Shown: positions 24,656 to 36,801, numbered from the stretch's first letter. The stretch: 64,000 nt of DNA from Cytospora piceicola (GCA_023375675.1 JALQBC010000001.1:248001-312000), one strand, 5' to 3'. The notes: generated from the sequence alone by a model not told the origin. A program made the numbers and translations.

Positions 24656-25416
24656 CTAAGGTCGCCAAAACATCGACCAAATCGTAATCCCTTCGCCATT
24701 CTTCTTCGGCAGACCGTCCGAACTGACCATTCCCTTCCCCAGGACTACGTCCCCGACGACTGTGAAACCATGCTTCGAGTACAGCTTTCGGGAGTAATCC
24801 GTTGTAGCCTCAAGCCATATAGGCCGCCCATCACCCCGTGCCCGGTCTTGTATATGTGCAAGCAACGCACTAGCATATCCTTTCCGACGCTTTCCTACTG
24901 CGGTGCCCATAATGAAGATATACCAGTGCTTATTCTGCTCTTCCTGGGTGAATGCCTTCTTCATGAAGGGCTCGACGCCGCTGGAGTACTCGAACATAGC
25001 ACGCTGGTTGTGGGGTACCATATCAGCCACAGAAAGAAAACATCCACACCAACAGGGTAACTTACCTTAAAACCTCCAAGACCTATAGTCCATAGGGTCG
25101 AGAGAAGACCTGCAGATAGAAGCGTCCACGGGTTCTCGATATTCTTGCCCGGCGGCATGACAACACCGCAACAGCCAAAATCGGCCACTTCGACGAAGAT
25201 AGCGCCATTGATGGCGCCTTGAGCGAAAAGGGCAGAGAAGAGCTTCGGGAGCACGATCTCCTGTTCAGGCAGGGGGAAGTTGTGCAACAGCCATGTGAAG
25301 ACCGGATCGCCGAGGAAGCTACGCGTCAATATTTGATTTGTCCTGCTCGCGTATTCTGTGATGAGAGATAGTGAGTAATTATTTGCATTTAGTATGATAG
25401 AACTAGTAGATAACAC
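24656..25416 (-). CDS. GNAT-family N-acetyltransferase
   Basis: Two exons (25416-25066 and 25003-24656) flank a 62-bp intron with a perfect GTAAGT donor, giving 232 aa. The acetyl-CoA pyrophosphate loop is visible as GTAVGKRRKGYASALL (about residues 142-157), followed by WLEAT and YSRKLYSKHGF, which are usual late-fold motifs of small-molecule GNATs. The N-terminal part (about 25-60) resembles related fungal acetyltransferases with an EYASRTNQILTRSFLGDPVF stretch. It is probably a soluble acetyltransferase of an amine or metabolite; the substrate is unknown. It is divergent from the NRPS-like reductase with 444 bp between start codons, so a shared promoter is possible. Confidence 0.8.
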
Positions 25417-25860
25417 TCAGGAATTATAGCTGTACCTTTACCCCCACAGGTAATCGGGTGCTGTTCTGGTAGCTGGATCGACATATCGGTGATGTTGCCA
25501 CATTTAGCTTTGGTTTTTGCGGGTTATGCCGCCAAACAGGAATGTAAGTCATGTTATCTTTTTCCATCCTGAAGGTCGTGTTCGTGTTTGCGGCACAGCA
25601 CAGTGTGTATCCGCATCAATCGTATGTTATGGTTGGCTGCAGCAGGGGAGGGAGACAAAGCCGAGGGACCAACAGCTAGTCAGAGCCAACTGTCTCATCA
25701 AAGGTTTTCATTGAAAGATCTCATTGGTACAATCAAGTAGTGTGGGCTCTGCTCTGAGTGGGAATAAAAGCTCAGGGATTCGCCTATCCGAGTATTTATG
25801 CTCTCGCGAGTGCTATTACCCCAACTTCACCTCTCAGCCACAACTTTTGAACACTGCAAT
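25417..25860. promoter_or_regulatory. Divergent promoter, GNAT and NRPS-like genes
   Basis: This is a 444-bp gap between oppositely oriented genes. A GAATAAAAG TATA-like element is near 25,760. An in-frame ATG at 25798 could extend the NRPS-like protein by 21 residues. Confidence 0.4.
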
Positions 25861-28800
25861 ATGACGAATGACCACGAGCAGGTTGCAAGGTGGCAGGATG
25901 ATCTGCTGCCACACATGGTCGACCGACTGGCCCATGAGAGACCGGATATCGAGTATGCCGAGTGGGTGACGGGGTCTAACGTAGTTGCCATTAACTACGC
26001 GCAGCTAGCCAATATCGTCAACGGCCTGGCCTGGTGGCTCGTGAAGCAACTCGGCGGCCCTGGCCCTCATGGCCCCAACCCAGACGTATTGACATATGTT
26101 GGCCCGAACGATGTTCGCTATTCGGCGCTGGCGCTCGCCGCCGTCAAAGCTGGCTATGTGGTTCGTATTTGCATCCTCCCCATTGTCACATTAATCTATC
26201 TGTGGTATGTTGCAAACCAAGTACGTATCTGACTGGTAATCTATGTAGATATTTGTCACGTCGCCCCGGAACAGTCCGGACGCACACCGTGGCTTGTTTG
26301 GTTATCTCAAGTGTCGGACGTTAATTACAACAGACCCGATTCCACCGCCCGCCCGTGTTATCCTCGATGCCGTCAATCCACTCCAGCACCTGTTGGTGCC
26401 CTCTGTTGAAGAGCTTCTGACCAAGGAGTACCCGTCCTACGTACTGAACAAGACATTCAATGACATTAGATACGATCCCTTTGTTATTATGTAAGACTCG
26501 CCTATAGGCCCTGGCCTTTCTTGACAGCTAACATTTTCCCTTCAGGCATACGTCTGGGACAACTGGATTGCCGAAACCCATCATCTGGACACATGAAACA
26601 TGCAACCAAGTCTTGAACTCGAAGAGTAGAAAGGCGCCAGGTGGGATACCCTCCGTCGAGGGTTCCTTAGTGAATGGCAAGCGGGTGATAGTGACGCTTC
26701 CACCTTTCCATGTGTGTACGTCCACGTCCTGTGTGCCAAGTTGAAGCTAATCTAGATCTTTACAAGGGAGCCCTTCTTGCTCAACTCGTTCTTGGTGCCA
26801 TTCCCTTTGGCAATGTTGTTATTGCCCCTGTAGCAGCAGCTATTCCAACAGCTCAGGGCGTCGTCGATGCCCTCAAGCAGACACCGGCCGATGTAGCGAT
26901 ACTCGTGCCTTCAGTGGTGGCTGAGCTGGCACAGGTGCGTTCTACTTCAGATTCCTCTCCCGGCATTTGACTAATAGGAGTCGTTGCAGAACACTGACTT
27001 GCTGAACTACTGTGCTACCCATCTCGAGTCTATTCTCTACATAGGCGGTGACCTTCCCAAGGACTTGGGTGACCGTGTAAGCGCGAAGGTATACCTTCGT
27101 TGCCTGTGGGGGGCGACTGAAACTGGAATTGTACCACAGTTAATTCCACCGGAGCTCCTCCCATCCTCACCATCGGGCCGGGATCTTTGGCGTTACGTTA
27201 GATACCACCCATGCGTTGGAGCCGCATTTGATGAGGTTACTGACGATGGCACTTCTGAGCTGGTGATCCGGCGTGACAGTGCTCTCAGCACTACGCAGCC
27301 CTGCTTCACTGTTCCCGGGCTGGACCAACTCGAGACGGAATACCGGACAAAAGATCTGTTCGAACGCCATCCCGATATAGATGATCTGTGGTGCTGGCGT
27401 GCACGTTCTGACGATATCATCGTTTTCCTCAACGGTGAGAAAACGAATCCCATTTCGATGGAACAGCACGTCATGGCCAGCAACAAAGAAGTGAGCGGTG
27501 CTTTAGTAATCGGCGCTCAGCGATTCCAAGCAGCACTTCTAATCGAACCTGCTTCGGACAAAATTCTATCGACAGCAGAGCAAGCTGCTCTGGTCGAACG
27601 CATCTGGCCAAGTGTTGAAGAAGCCAACCACAGCGCCCCTGCTCACGCACGAGTGGAGAAGGCCTTCATTCTTGTTACCTCAGCAGATCGCAGACTGATA
27701 CGCTCGGGCAAAGGCACTTTCATGCGAGGCCCATCGATCAGCCAGTACACTAAGGAGATTGAAAAGCTGTATGGAGACGCAGACCTGGTTCCCGAGGACC
27801 AAGAGGACGACGGACCTAGCGAGGCGGCACTGCACCCAACCGGACTCGACGGAATCACCAGTCTGGTCCGCCAGCAAGTCCGTGCCGTGACGGGCTGGTG
27901 CAGCCTTGATGATGCCGACAGCTTCTTTGATCACGGCATGGACTCGCTGCAGGGCCTTCAGCTTGCGCGTGCCTTGCGGCGTAGCTTTCGTCGTCCTGAC
28001 CTTGCAATTTCTACCATCTACAAGAATTCCACCGTTTCCCAGCTGGCTGCAGTCATCTATACGGGAAATTGCGATGGAATCGATGAGCGCAAAGTCATGG
28101 AAAACCTCCTCGCCACCTACAGTGGGCTTATCAAAGGAATTCCAGCGCCCAAGAATTCGGATAAACATCCTAGGAGGGATGAAGAACCAGTCAATGTTCT
28201 TCTGACCGGATCGACCGGTACGGTGGGCACTTATCTACTGCGCGCGCTGCTGGACCGGGATGGAATCGGACGCATCTTTTGTCTGAACCGCCACGAGGAC
28301 GGTGGTCGGGCTGTCCAGCATAAGAACTTTACCGCTGCTGGGCTCGCAACAACCGAGCTCGAGGATGACACCCGTGTCACCTTCATCAAGGCCGATTTCC
28401 AACAGCCGTTGCTTGGACTGGATGACCCCACATATGATCTGCTCCAGACACAAGTCGGACTCTTCATCCACGCCGCCTGGCCCGTCAACTTCAACATGGC
28501 CCTCGGGGAATTCCGCCCGCAGCTAGCCGGACTGATCAACCTATTGACGCTCACCTCACTCACCAACAAAGCACGTTTCGTCTTCATCTCGTCCGTCTCC
28601 GCGGTGGCAGGATACAGCACAAACGGCCCCGCGCCCGAGGAAGTCCTCCACGACCTCGACACAGCAGGGCCCATTGGCTACGGGCGCGCCAAGCTCCTCG
28701 GCGAGCTTCTCGTGGACGCAGCGGCGCAGCACCTGGGCAGCACGGTGCCCGCGACCATCATCCGCGTCGGCCAGGTCGCCGGCCCCGTGCGTTCCGGTGG

Positions 28801-29332
28801 CCTATGGAACCCCCGCGAGTGGCTGCCCAGCATGGTGCTCAGCTCGCTGCACCTGGGCCAGGTGGCCGACAGCCTGGGCCCGCTCTTCGACAATGTCGAC
28901 TTCGTACCTGTTGACCTGCTCGCCGATGTGCTGGTGGACCTTGCCACGGCGACTACTGCGGGACAGGAGACCTCTGGTGCAGCCGTGTTTAACCTACGCA
29001 ATCCACACCTTACGCCCTGGCGTACGCTTCTGCCTGCTGTTAGCAACGCTTATGCCGAGAAGGAGCTCCGGGTAGTATCGCCAGCAACTTGGCTAGCCAA
29101 CCTACGGGCGAGCAGCGAAGAGGAAGGTGACGACACTGTTGGGATCAGGAACCCGGCCCTCAAGTTGATCGACTTCTTCGAGGGCCTATGGCGGTCGACT
29201 CCGGCCCAGGCGCAGGTTATGGCAATCGATCGCGCCCTTGCTGCAAGTCCGATCCTTCGCGGGCTGGAACCTGTTAGTTTGGTATGGATGCACAAGTGGG
29301 TGCGTGAGTGGATCTCTGATTGGCAGAAGTGA
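25861..29332 (+). CDS. NRPS-like adenylate-forming reductase (A-T-R)
   Basis: Five exons (25861-26160, 26249-26490, 26546-26715, 26756-26934, 26990-29332) give 1077 aa, normal for fungal adenylate-forming reductases. The adenylation domain keeps TSGTTGLPKP (183-192), WGATETG, YRTKDLF and the NGEKTNP segment. The carrier domain has HGMDSLQ with phosphopantetheine Ser616. The reductase domain has TGSTGTVG (703-710) for NADPH and a Tyr861-x3-Lys865 catalytic pair. By family knowledge it activates a carboxylic acid with ATP, loads it on the carrier arm and releases it by reduction, usually as an aldehyde. It lacks a condensation domain. The substrate is unknown. The 26716-26755 intron is only 40 bp. 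The start could instead be 25798. It looks intact. Confidence 0.88.
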
Positions 29333-30322
29333 TCTAGAGTCTTAAAGCAAGCTACCAGTAGCGAGTACGAGCAGTATGTAGCCAATGGATATGAGCTTTC
29401 CCAGTATTCCGAATATCCGAATATCGAAGGATTTCTTGAAGCTGGCGCAAACCTTGCGAAAATAGTGGATGTATTGTTGGATTCCGGCTATCCGGTTGCA
29501 AATTGACCTAACCTGTCCCTTACGATGCGCCCTGTGTATCGTACGAGAATGAAACCCCCTAACTGTTTTAGTTGCAATATCATTGTATCAATACTGAACC
29601 CGTAATTACCTCCATCTGCTGCTAACACCTACCTACCTTTGTTATTGCAGAGAGATATGGAAGAAACTGGGACTTGACCCATTTAGCCTTCTAGATGTGG
29701 ATAGAAACATTACTCGTCTTGAACTTGCCGTTATAATCAAGCAGTAAGCTACCTCCAATATAGTATCAAAACATTTTTAAAATACGGATTCACCAAGAAA
29801 AATGCCGTTCGTGATACTCGACAACGATCATGTCATTGGTTATTGGGGCTAGGAGGGCATACGTAACGTGATGGAAGAGGTGGTGGTGGAAGTAACCCGA
29901 GGAAGGATTGTTTGCCTGCTTCCAATGCATGCAATGATCAAATCGCGGAAAGTATCCACGCGGATTGTACCGAGATCCAGCCCGGTGTCATTTTGGGTCT
30001 TGCCCTATACTCATCCGAGAAGGAGTTCCGAAAACCTGCATACTATTCACACCCTCATAGGACATGACCCCCGCCTATGTGCAGATTGCCATCTTCAAGC
30101 AAATCGGAGGCGAAGAAGTCGATCCAATACATTGTACAGATAATCAAGGATGTGACTCCAACTACGTTGACCAAGGAAATTTTCAGAATGTTGCCTATGT
30201 ATATAATATAAGTCTCTTCCCGCAGGTACCTGCTGCACAGTCTATCTCCATGCTTATACCCAACAACAGTTCCTAAATCTAGGACGTACCAACCCCTTTC
30301 TCATCCATAATTTTCCACAAAC
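29333..30322. other. Spacer with orphan coding-like remnants
   Basis: Directly after the reductase stop, 57 codons stay open in the same frame (to 29504) and read protein-like, including EGFLEAGANLAKIVDVLLDS. Further on, a branch site and TTATTGCAG acceptor (to 29650) precede a short terminal-exon-like reading (29651-29746) holding GLDPFSLLDVDRNITRLELA and then a stop. I take these as fragments of a lost gene of unknown family. Beyond 29,750 nothing is seen apart from the promoter of the next gene. Confidence 0.4.
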
Positions 30323-32026
30323 ATGAGGCTGCCCTGGTCCGGGATCAACCTGGAGGCTGCTTGCTTTGCCATCAGCATTGTACACCTGCATCCGGTGTAT
30401 GCTGGCTCGAACGACCTCAATGGTCTTATCGTTTCAAACGAGCCACTCGCAAAGCCGTGTTTCTCCAGTTACAATGGCCAGCCGGTCCAACCCGATTACG
30501 ACCTATGTTCCGAGATCCAACAGAACTATTTCGATGCTGATTACCGGTTCGACCATGTGAGCGCTTACATGAACCTTCAGGATGAGATATGTGCATCAGA
30601 GCCGGAAAACCAATGTCTTCTGGACGGCACGAACCCAGAGGACCCTGCGGCCTATACCAACAAAACCTGCTGGCAAGGCAACGTGCCAGACTACTACATC
30701 AAGGCATACAAAACATCTAACGTGAAGGATGCACTGGAATGGGCGAAAAACAACAGCATACCCGTTTCCATCAAGACCAGCGGTCATGATTACAAGGGGA
30801 GGAGTAGTGGAAACGGCACTCTGGCGATCTGGTTGTACGGGTTCGATGGCCTTACGTACGACGACGCATACGTCCCCGTCGGCTGTGGTGATGATGTGGT
30901 TCCGGCACAGGCCATTACAGCTGGGGCCAACGTGAACATGGAGGCGGCTTTCGCCTTCGCGGATCAAAACAACGTCACTGTGCTTGGGGGCTACAGCCCT
31001 ACGATCTCTTTGGACGGCGGATTCGTGCAGGGCGGTGGACACTCCATCCTGTCCCCCGTGTACGGCCTGGCAGTCGACCGTGTCCTCCAGTTCGACGTGC
31101 TCACTCCGGACGGCGAATTCCGGATTGCCAACGCGTGCCAGAACCAGGACCTATTTTGGGCGCTGCGAGGAGGCGGCGGAGGGACCTTTGGCGTTGTTAT
31201 CCAGGCCACGCATAGGGTCGAGCCCGCGGTGTCTTTCGTCGTCGCTTCGATTGATTTCCCCTCCAATAGCACCAACCTTGCCCCTTACTACGGCGTCCTC
31301 GTCGACAATGCGTTGACATGGGCATCCCAGGGCTGGGGTGGCCATTTCAATGGTGCTTCTGTCATCTTCGTCAACCCGCTTCTCACGCTATCAGATGCGA
31401 CAGACTCCATGGCTCCTGCGGCGTCATATGCTGAGGCCCAAGGAGGAACGGCCAACTTCACAGAGTACACGTCATTCTACAGCTTCTTCGAAGAGTATGT
31501 TGTCGCCGGCGCCAATGGCGGCAGTGTCGGCGACATCGGCTTTACCAATGATTTCCTGATACCCAAGGACGTGTTCGCTGATGAAGACAGCCGCGCCCAG
31601 CTGGTCGACTTCTTCGCCTCGTATATCGCGGCCGGGAACACTCCATATGTCCCGGTGGTCGGCCCGCATCTGTACAACTACACGGCCAACTCGACCTCGG
31701 CGACGGCGGCATGGCGCGACACACTGTGGTTAGTCGGTGCCGACTACACTTGGCCTTGGAACAGTACTCTGGCAGAACGACAGGCTATCGTGAAGACATC
31801 GGAGGCCCAGGCGGAGGTGCTGGTAAAGCTCTCGGGTGGCGCGACGTACGTGAACGAGGCCAACCTCTTCACGTCGGACTGGCAGGAATCATTTTGGGGA
31901 GAGAACTATGCGGCTCTGTTGGCCATCAAGAACAAATACGATCCGGATGGTTTGCTGAGTTGTTGGCAGTGTGTTGGGTGGGAGGACCAGCTGGCCAAGG
32001 ACACTTGCTGGTCGGCATTTGTATGA
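30323..32026 (+). CDS. Secreted FAD-linked (berberine-bridge type) oxidoreductase
   Basis: A single exon encodes 567 aa. A hydrophobic N-terminus (about residues 9-27) looks like a signal peptide, and several N-x-S/T sites fit a secreted glycoprotein. The FAD-binding core shows TSGHDYKGRSSG, with His155 the likely covalent flavin attachment site, then GGGHSILSPVYGLAVD and WALRGGGGGTFGVV. The C-terminus has the BBE-type ending YDPDGLLSCWQCVGWED. The position that carries Cys in doubly linked relatives is not Cys, so attachment is probably through His only. Family members oxidise alcohols, sugars or secondary metabolites with O2. It lies between the NRPS-like reductase and the PKS relic, consistent with a tailoring role, which is inference. 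Confidence 0.88.
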   Translation: MRLPWSGINLEAACFAISIVHLHPVYAGSNDLNGLIVSNEPLAKPCFSSYNGQPVQPDYDLCSEIQQNYFDADYRFDHVSAYMNLQDEICASEPENQCLLDGTNPEDPAAYTNKTCWQGNVPDYYIKAYKTSNVKDALEWAKNNSIPVSIKTSGHDYKGRSSGNGTLAIWLYGFDGLTYDDAYVPVGCGDDVVPAQAITAGANVNMEAAFAFADQNNVTVLGGYSPTISLDGGFVQGGGHSILSPVYGLAVDRVLQFDVLTPDGEFRIANACQNQDLFWALRGGGGGTFGVVIQATHRVEPAVSFVVASIDFPSNSTNLAPYYGVLVDNALTWASQGWGGHFNGASVIFVNPLLTLSDATDSMAPAASYAEAQGGTANFTEYTSFYSFFEEYVVAGANGGSVGDIGFTNDFLIPKDVFADEDSRAQLVDFFASYIAAGNTPYVPVVGPHLYNYTANSTSATAAWRDTLWLVGADYTWPWNSTLAERQAIVKTSEAQAEVLVKLSGGATYVNEANLFTSDWQESFWGENYAALLAIKNKYDPDGLLSCWQCVGWEDQLAKDTCWSAFV

Positions 32027-32379
32027 AGTTTGCCTAGCTAGATGGTGGTTGTCACGAGGCAGATTGCTTCCACTTGGTATATGCTTCTGAGGCCACCTGA
32101 ACCTTGTGTGTGTCCAAGTATTCACATGCGGCCCTGAATTGTCAATAATGGGTAATATAAGTGTATCAGGCAAAGTCTCCCTTCAGATAAGCAAGTGTGA
32201 CAAAAGATGCACGAATACTCTGAAACGGGCCAATGACGGCAAAAGCACCCTTTGCTAACTAAGCTGGAAAGGAATAGTCCGTGAGACCATAAGCAAATTG
32301 TGACTTTGTACTTCAAGTTCAAGGATGTACACTTGATTTGTCGAGGAAAGTTTCCTCCCACATGAGCTCAGGCTAAAAC

Positions 32380-33185
32380 AGAACTGATTGGCGAACTTGG
32401 CACAGTGATAACGGTCTTGATATTCATTTACAAGCATGGGAGACACCATTAGGTGAATTATGCTGCGGCAAACATATTACTTGATTGCTTCGTCATGTTT
32501 CGCAGACTTACATGCAGTGTCATAAATATCGGTGCCGCTGAGGGTACGGGATACCTGTTCGACAACGAGCCGCTGCTCAGAGAGAAGCAGGCGACTGGAT
32601 GGCGGCCCGTCATCGAGGAGGACCTGTTAAAAGCCCTGGGCGCTGCTATACTGTCACGTGTAAGCTGGCGGGCTGCTGGTCGACAAGAATGTTTGTGGGC
32701 ATCACGCCGGAAACATCACAAGGACGTGCGGTGAGCAGCGAGCAACTGCGGCGCAGACTGCGGATGGCAGTCGTCCATCACTATGGCATCTTCTCCGGTA
32801 TATTATCAAAAGGGACCAGGACTGCAGGCCTTCGACTCTTGCTCAAAGGTGCCAAAGCAAATCCATCCTTGTTGTGTAAACCCGAAGCTTTAGTCGTCCT
32901 GGCACTAGATGCCAGGCACAAATCATAGACGCTACTGCTCAAACCAGAACAGCAGCCAACATGAAAATCGGGCTCAGAGAAATCCGTGTCGACTTTATGA
33001 TTGCTGTCGATATACGGAGCTAGTGGAAACAGGTGTTTGGACTCAATATCAAGGTCCTGGAAATGTTAACAATGAGGACACTGGGCTTTGGGTGAAAGGC
33101 TTGCGAAGGACCTCGCAGACGTGTACTCATTTGACTAACGCCGCTAAAGCCGGCGAAGGAGAAATGTATCTGAAAACAGGAATCT
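32380..33185 (+). pseudogene. C-terminal remnant of a highly reducing polyketide synthase
   Basis: The relic starts near 32,400 with the end of a ketoreductase domain: VNYAAANILLDCF, CSVINIGAAEGTGYLFDNE and GWRPVIEEDLLKALGAAILS. After a linker a carrier domain follows near 32,985-33,150: DFMIAVDIRS, a stop, WKQVFGLNIKVLEMLTM and, in another frame, ALGERLAKDLADVYSFD. KR then ACP at this spacing is the usual C-terminus of fungal reducing PKSs. The phosphopantetheine Ser of the expected DSL motif reads Phe (DFM), a C-to-T change. The stop replaces a Trp (TGG to TAG). Catalytic KS, AT and DH domains are absent from the window. Confidence 0.75.
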
Positions 33186-33230
33186 TGATAGATTCCTTTT
33201 GAAATGCAATCAATACTCCGGGAAAGGATC

Positions 33231-34343
33231 TCACTGAATTTTCATACCAGAATCACCGTGCAGCCTGCCCCAGTTTCGCACCTTGCGATCCATATCCTGC
33301 CGAACAAACACCAAGATCAGCAGACCCAGGCATCCGAGAACCCAGTCAACGAGAGCCTTCAGGAAACCACCTCTCTTACTAGCCCCCATCATCGTAGACA
33401 GAACGAATCTTGTTAAGAAGTCACTCGCAACAAGCTCATAGCCACTCTCAAGGCCCTGAATACTCTTCTTCGCCACTACTTCCGGTGTTTGACCATCATC
33501 TGTCTCCTCTAACATCTTCGTTATATCAGACTTGATCCTATTCTCAGCTTCTAAGGCCTCAGTGAATATTGTAGCCGGAAATATTGTATGAACCTTAACA
33601 GGGGGCAGGTGTGGATTCGCCGAGGCGTAGAGGTTTAGCTCCTGAGATAAGGAGTCGGAGAGAGATCGGAGAGCGGCCTTACCAGGGCTATAGGGCGCGT
33701 ATCCTGCGATGGGATACAGGGCGAGAAAAGAGGAAGTGAAGATGATATGCCTCGCTAAAGGCTTGCCTGCCTTTACTTGTATCTCCTCGTCTTTCGGTTT
33801 CTGCCCTGTCGGGCCCGCTTGCCCCTGCCCTATCTTCAACCAGCTCCTGAGAGCGGCTTGCGCCATAAACGCGTTAGAGAAGTAGTTCGCATCCATCTGT
33901 GCCTTGAGCTGCGTGGTATCTGTATCGACAAATAGGGTTGGGTGCGAGGACCCGGTAAAGCACCATACGATATCCGGGGGCAAGCCGGCGTTCCAAGCTG
34001 TCGACTGAGCTATAACGTCGGCGCATGCCTCGCTGCTCGTTAGGTTGGCGGCGATGAAGTGGAAACGCTGCGTCTCGGGGGACACTGCTCCGGCCTTGAC
34101 ATACTCGATGGCGTCGCGGAGCCGCTGGGAGTCTCGAGCTATGAGGATGATGTTTCCGCCCTTGGCGGCGAGTTGACGGGCAGCTTCGAGGCCTGTACCT
34201 TTCGAACCACCTGCGATTAGGACAGTCTGGAAGAGTCAGAGTCAGCTTGGCTGTAGCACTGAGGTTATAAACTATATCCAAGGAGATGGCCAACGTACTC
34301 TTCCTTCAACAGGAAACGCATTTGAAGATATTAGAGCTCCCAT
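33231..34343 (-). CDS. Short-chain dehydrogenase, 3-ketodihydrosphingosine reductase-like
   Basis: Two exons (34343-34299 and 34226-33231) give 346 aa. The intron falls just before the nucleotide-binding motif, and joining gives TVLIAGGSKGTGLEAARQLA (16-35). Catalytic residues are Ser180/181 in FTSS and Tyr194-x3-Lys198 in YSPGK. The length, order and C-terminal hydrophobic helix (VLGCLGLLILVFV) match the Tsc10/KDSR family, which reduces 3-ketosphinganine with NADPH at the ER membrane in sphingolipid synthesis. It could be the housekeeping enzyme or a paralogue recruited to the adjacent metabolite genes. It ends about 45 bp from the PKS relic, facing it. Confidence 0.8.
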
Positions 34344-34929
34344 ATTCGGTTGTCGTGTTGATGACAGTCAGGCGGTGCTTTGCTCTTCTCTTGGTGAAGC
34401 GTTCCCAGGGTTTGTTGGGAGGACTGTGAGGAAGGCAGATTTGAAACTCGGCAGAGACCACCAAGGTAGTGTGAAATTGTTTAAACGTCCATCTGTAGGC
34501 CTCTCTGCCTTTTGGGGAAATCGATTTCCCAGCTGAGCGGGGAGATACTACCCTCGGATTCCCGGTTGGACGGGCGGCTACGTCCAGTCAATTGGTGACC
34601 TGCCTGGGGCCGTAGTAGAAGTTGGTGTGCTTGCGTGACATTAGCTGCACGTTTACCCTTATTGTGGACTAGCATATGGTCGCCTATGCGAAAGATTTGA
34701 AGCTATTGATCATTCCTGTGACTGGAATCGATAGTACTAAGTCAACTTTCAGCCACCAAGCTGCGAGTTGTAAGCACTTGAGATGCACAGGCGGTCAACT
34801 CTCACGGTAGGATAGTCTTAAAGTTCCCGTCACCCCATAGAATCTCTGATGGCTGATGGTACCAAGTTCCCATATCAATCAGCTTAGGAGCCACCTTCGG
34901 CAGCACACCAGACAACAACAACAACAATA
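34344..34929. promoter_or_regulatory. Divergent promoter, SDR and rhodopsin-like genes
   Basis: A 586-bp spacer between two divergent genes. A CA/AC-rich leader (ACAACAACAACAACAATA) immediately precedes the rhodopsin-like start, as is common for fungal 5' leaders. Nothing else is recognised. Confidence 0.4.
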
Positions 34930-36470
34930 ATGGCAGCAAACAATGCCACAGCCGTCACAACTGGTGACAATGACCCTGAGACTGCCACCACAGCAGCCGG
35001 TGCCACTATGATAGTATTGTCAATCATAACAGTGGCCTGTCGCTTCTATACACGCCGTTTTCTCAAATCTGGGTTGAAATGGGATGACTGGTTCATCCTC
35101 ATCGCCTTAACATCACTCATTGCCGCTGGTGTGCTTGTTCTGGCTGGTATGTTGGATCTCACTTGATCACCTACTTACGTACATTGGAGTCACCATCTCC
35201 AAACATGTTTCCTTTTCGAACTCCCCTTACATACATACCCTCATGACCGAGAAAAGGCATAATCGATAACCATGAGCGACAACAGCCTCTATCATTGACC
35301 CAAACGCCGCATGGATCGACCTGTCATACACAGACCCGAACTATGAGTATACACCGGCAAACCAAACCCATCTACTCCTATCTTGGATAGCCTCCATCCT
35401 CTATTTCTGCATCGTGTGTGCGACAAAGCTCTCTATTCTTTTAATGTATAATCGTATCTTTTCGGTCTCGCTGGCCTTCCGCCGCCAGGTCTATATCGTT
35501 ACTACGATCGTTAGTCTATTTTGGGCAGCCACCTTCTTCGCTAACGTATTTACCTGTGTACCATTGAAGTGGAGTTGGATATCTAGCGTCAGTCCCGCAC
35601 CCTATTGCTTTAATTTCAATATATTCTGGTTTTCAACGGGCATTATTGAGGCTGTGCTTGACGTTACTATTATATCCCTGCCTGTGGGTATGGTGGCCAA
35701 GTTGCAATTAAGTCCGAAAAAGAAAGTCGGGCTCATCGGCGTCTTCTTGTTGGGCGCATTGTAAGTGTCCCCGAGGGTCGATGCTCCCACTGCCAATAGT
35801 GAGATTTCACCAACTCCAAGTGTTAGCCGGGTACTGACTATGTTCTGCCATATTCAGTGGCATCGTGACAGGGGTGGTAAGAATACGAGAGGCTTACCTT
35901 CCCGGGAAGCGCTCCCCATCATGGGATGAGAGTGAGGTCTGGTCCTCAATACATTGTCAGCCTAGCCCTTTATTCACTACTATCTACCTGTCTGTCTCAT
36001 CACGGCGCTGATATCCAGAGTGCATGACAGCTGGGGTGGGTATCCTCTGCGCATGCCTTCCAGTGTGCTGGCCGCTGTTCGGCGCGTTGTTGTCCAAGAT
36101 CCGATTCGGTACCACCACGCTGCGAAATTGGCGGAGCTATAAGTTGAGCTGGTCCTCAGGACAGAGATCTGGAGGTATGCAGTCCAGGGAGGTTATTGAT
36201 CGCGCTGCAGAGCCCCAAAAGTCAGGGGGACGGGGGACCGAACTTCCTGCCATTCCGAACCGAAGCATCAGCCTTGGCTCTGGCGTCACTGTGGCATACC
36301 CTCAGCCGGCTCTGTCTCTAAATGCTGACAACTCGGATGAGATCATCTATGTGATCCAGGGCGGTCATGTTGCATCAGGGACATGGGGCTGGATGACAGG
36401 GTATGATGGGAGCGGCGCCAAAAGCGCAGGCCGCCCGAGTGAGAACGCCGAGATGGTTGGTGCAGGGTGA
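34930..36470 (+). CDS. Fungal rhodopsin-like seven-helix membrane protein
   Basis: Four exons (34930-35146, 35286-35760, 35858-35955, 36031-36470) give 409 aa. For the last intron the acceptor at 36030 keeps frame, while the nearer AG would create a stop. Helices separated by loops are evident. The motif ACRFYTRRFLKSGLKWDDW after the first helix and GVGILCACLPVCWPLF in the last are hallmarks of the large fungal rhodopsin-like family, relatives of which occur in mycotoxin clusters and as surface sensors. It has no N-terminal CFEM domain. The C-terminal 130 residues are polar and cytosolic. Its role is unknown; sensing or transport linked to the adjacent metabolic genes is only a guess. Confidence 0.82.
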
Positions 36471-36801
36471 GAAGGTAGGCTCGGTCATGAGTTTGGTGTT
36501 TTTTTCTTCCTCAAATTGACAATACTACCCGAATCTGTGGTGGATGGAACATTCGAATGCTGCATATGTAGGATGTTATTCAGCCCGAGGTGGTGGATCT
36601 TGGCGTGCCGTTGGCTAGAAAGAAATAACCAACACATGCATCGCCAACTTGCAGATGGAAGAAACATTTGCAAAAGAATGAACAACACCTCGGTAATTCC
36701 CGTTACATGTCCGTTCTTCATTATGTGCGTGGTACAAAATCCCCCACCTCCGCCCTCCCTTCCACCAACCTTCGTCAACCAGGCACCCAACTGCCGTCAG
36801 G
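36471..36801. other. Intergenic spacer
   Basis: A short tandem spacer between two plus-strand genes. A CT/CA-rich stretch before 36,780 is a plausible promoter of the ThDP gene. No gene is seen. Confidence 0.4.

Noticed and set aside
35956..36030. Premature stop at the last exon junction of the rhodopsin-like gene
   Set aside because: The stop appears only if the AG at 36019 is used. The acceptor at 36030 gives an uninterrupted frame and the expected helix spacing.
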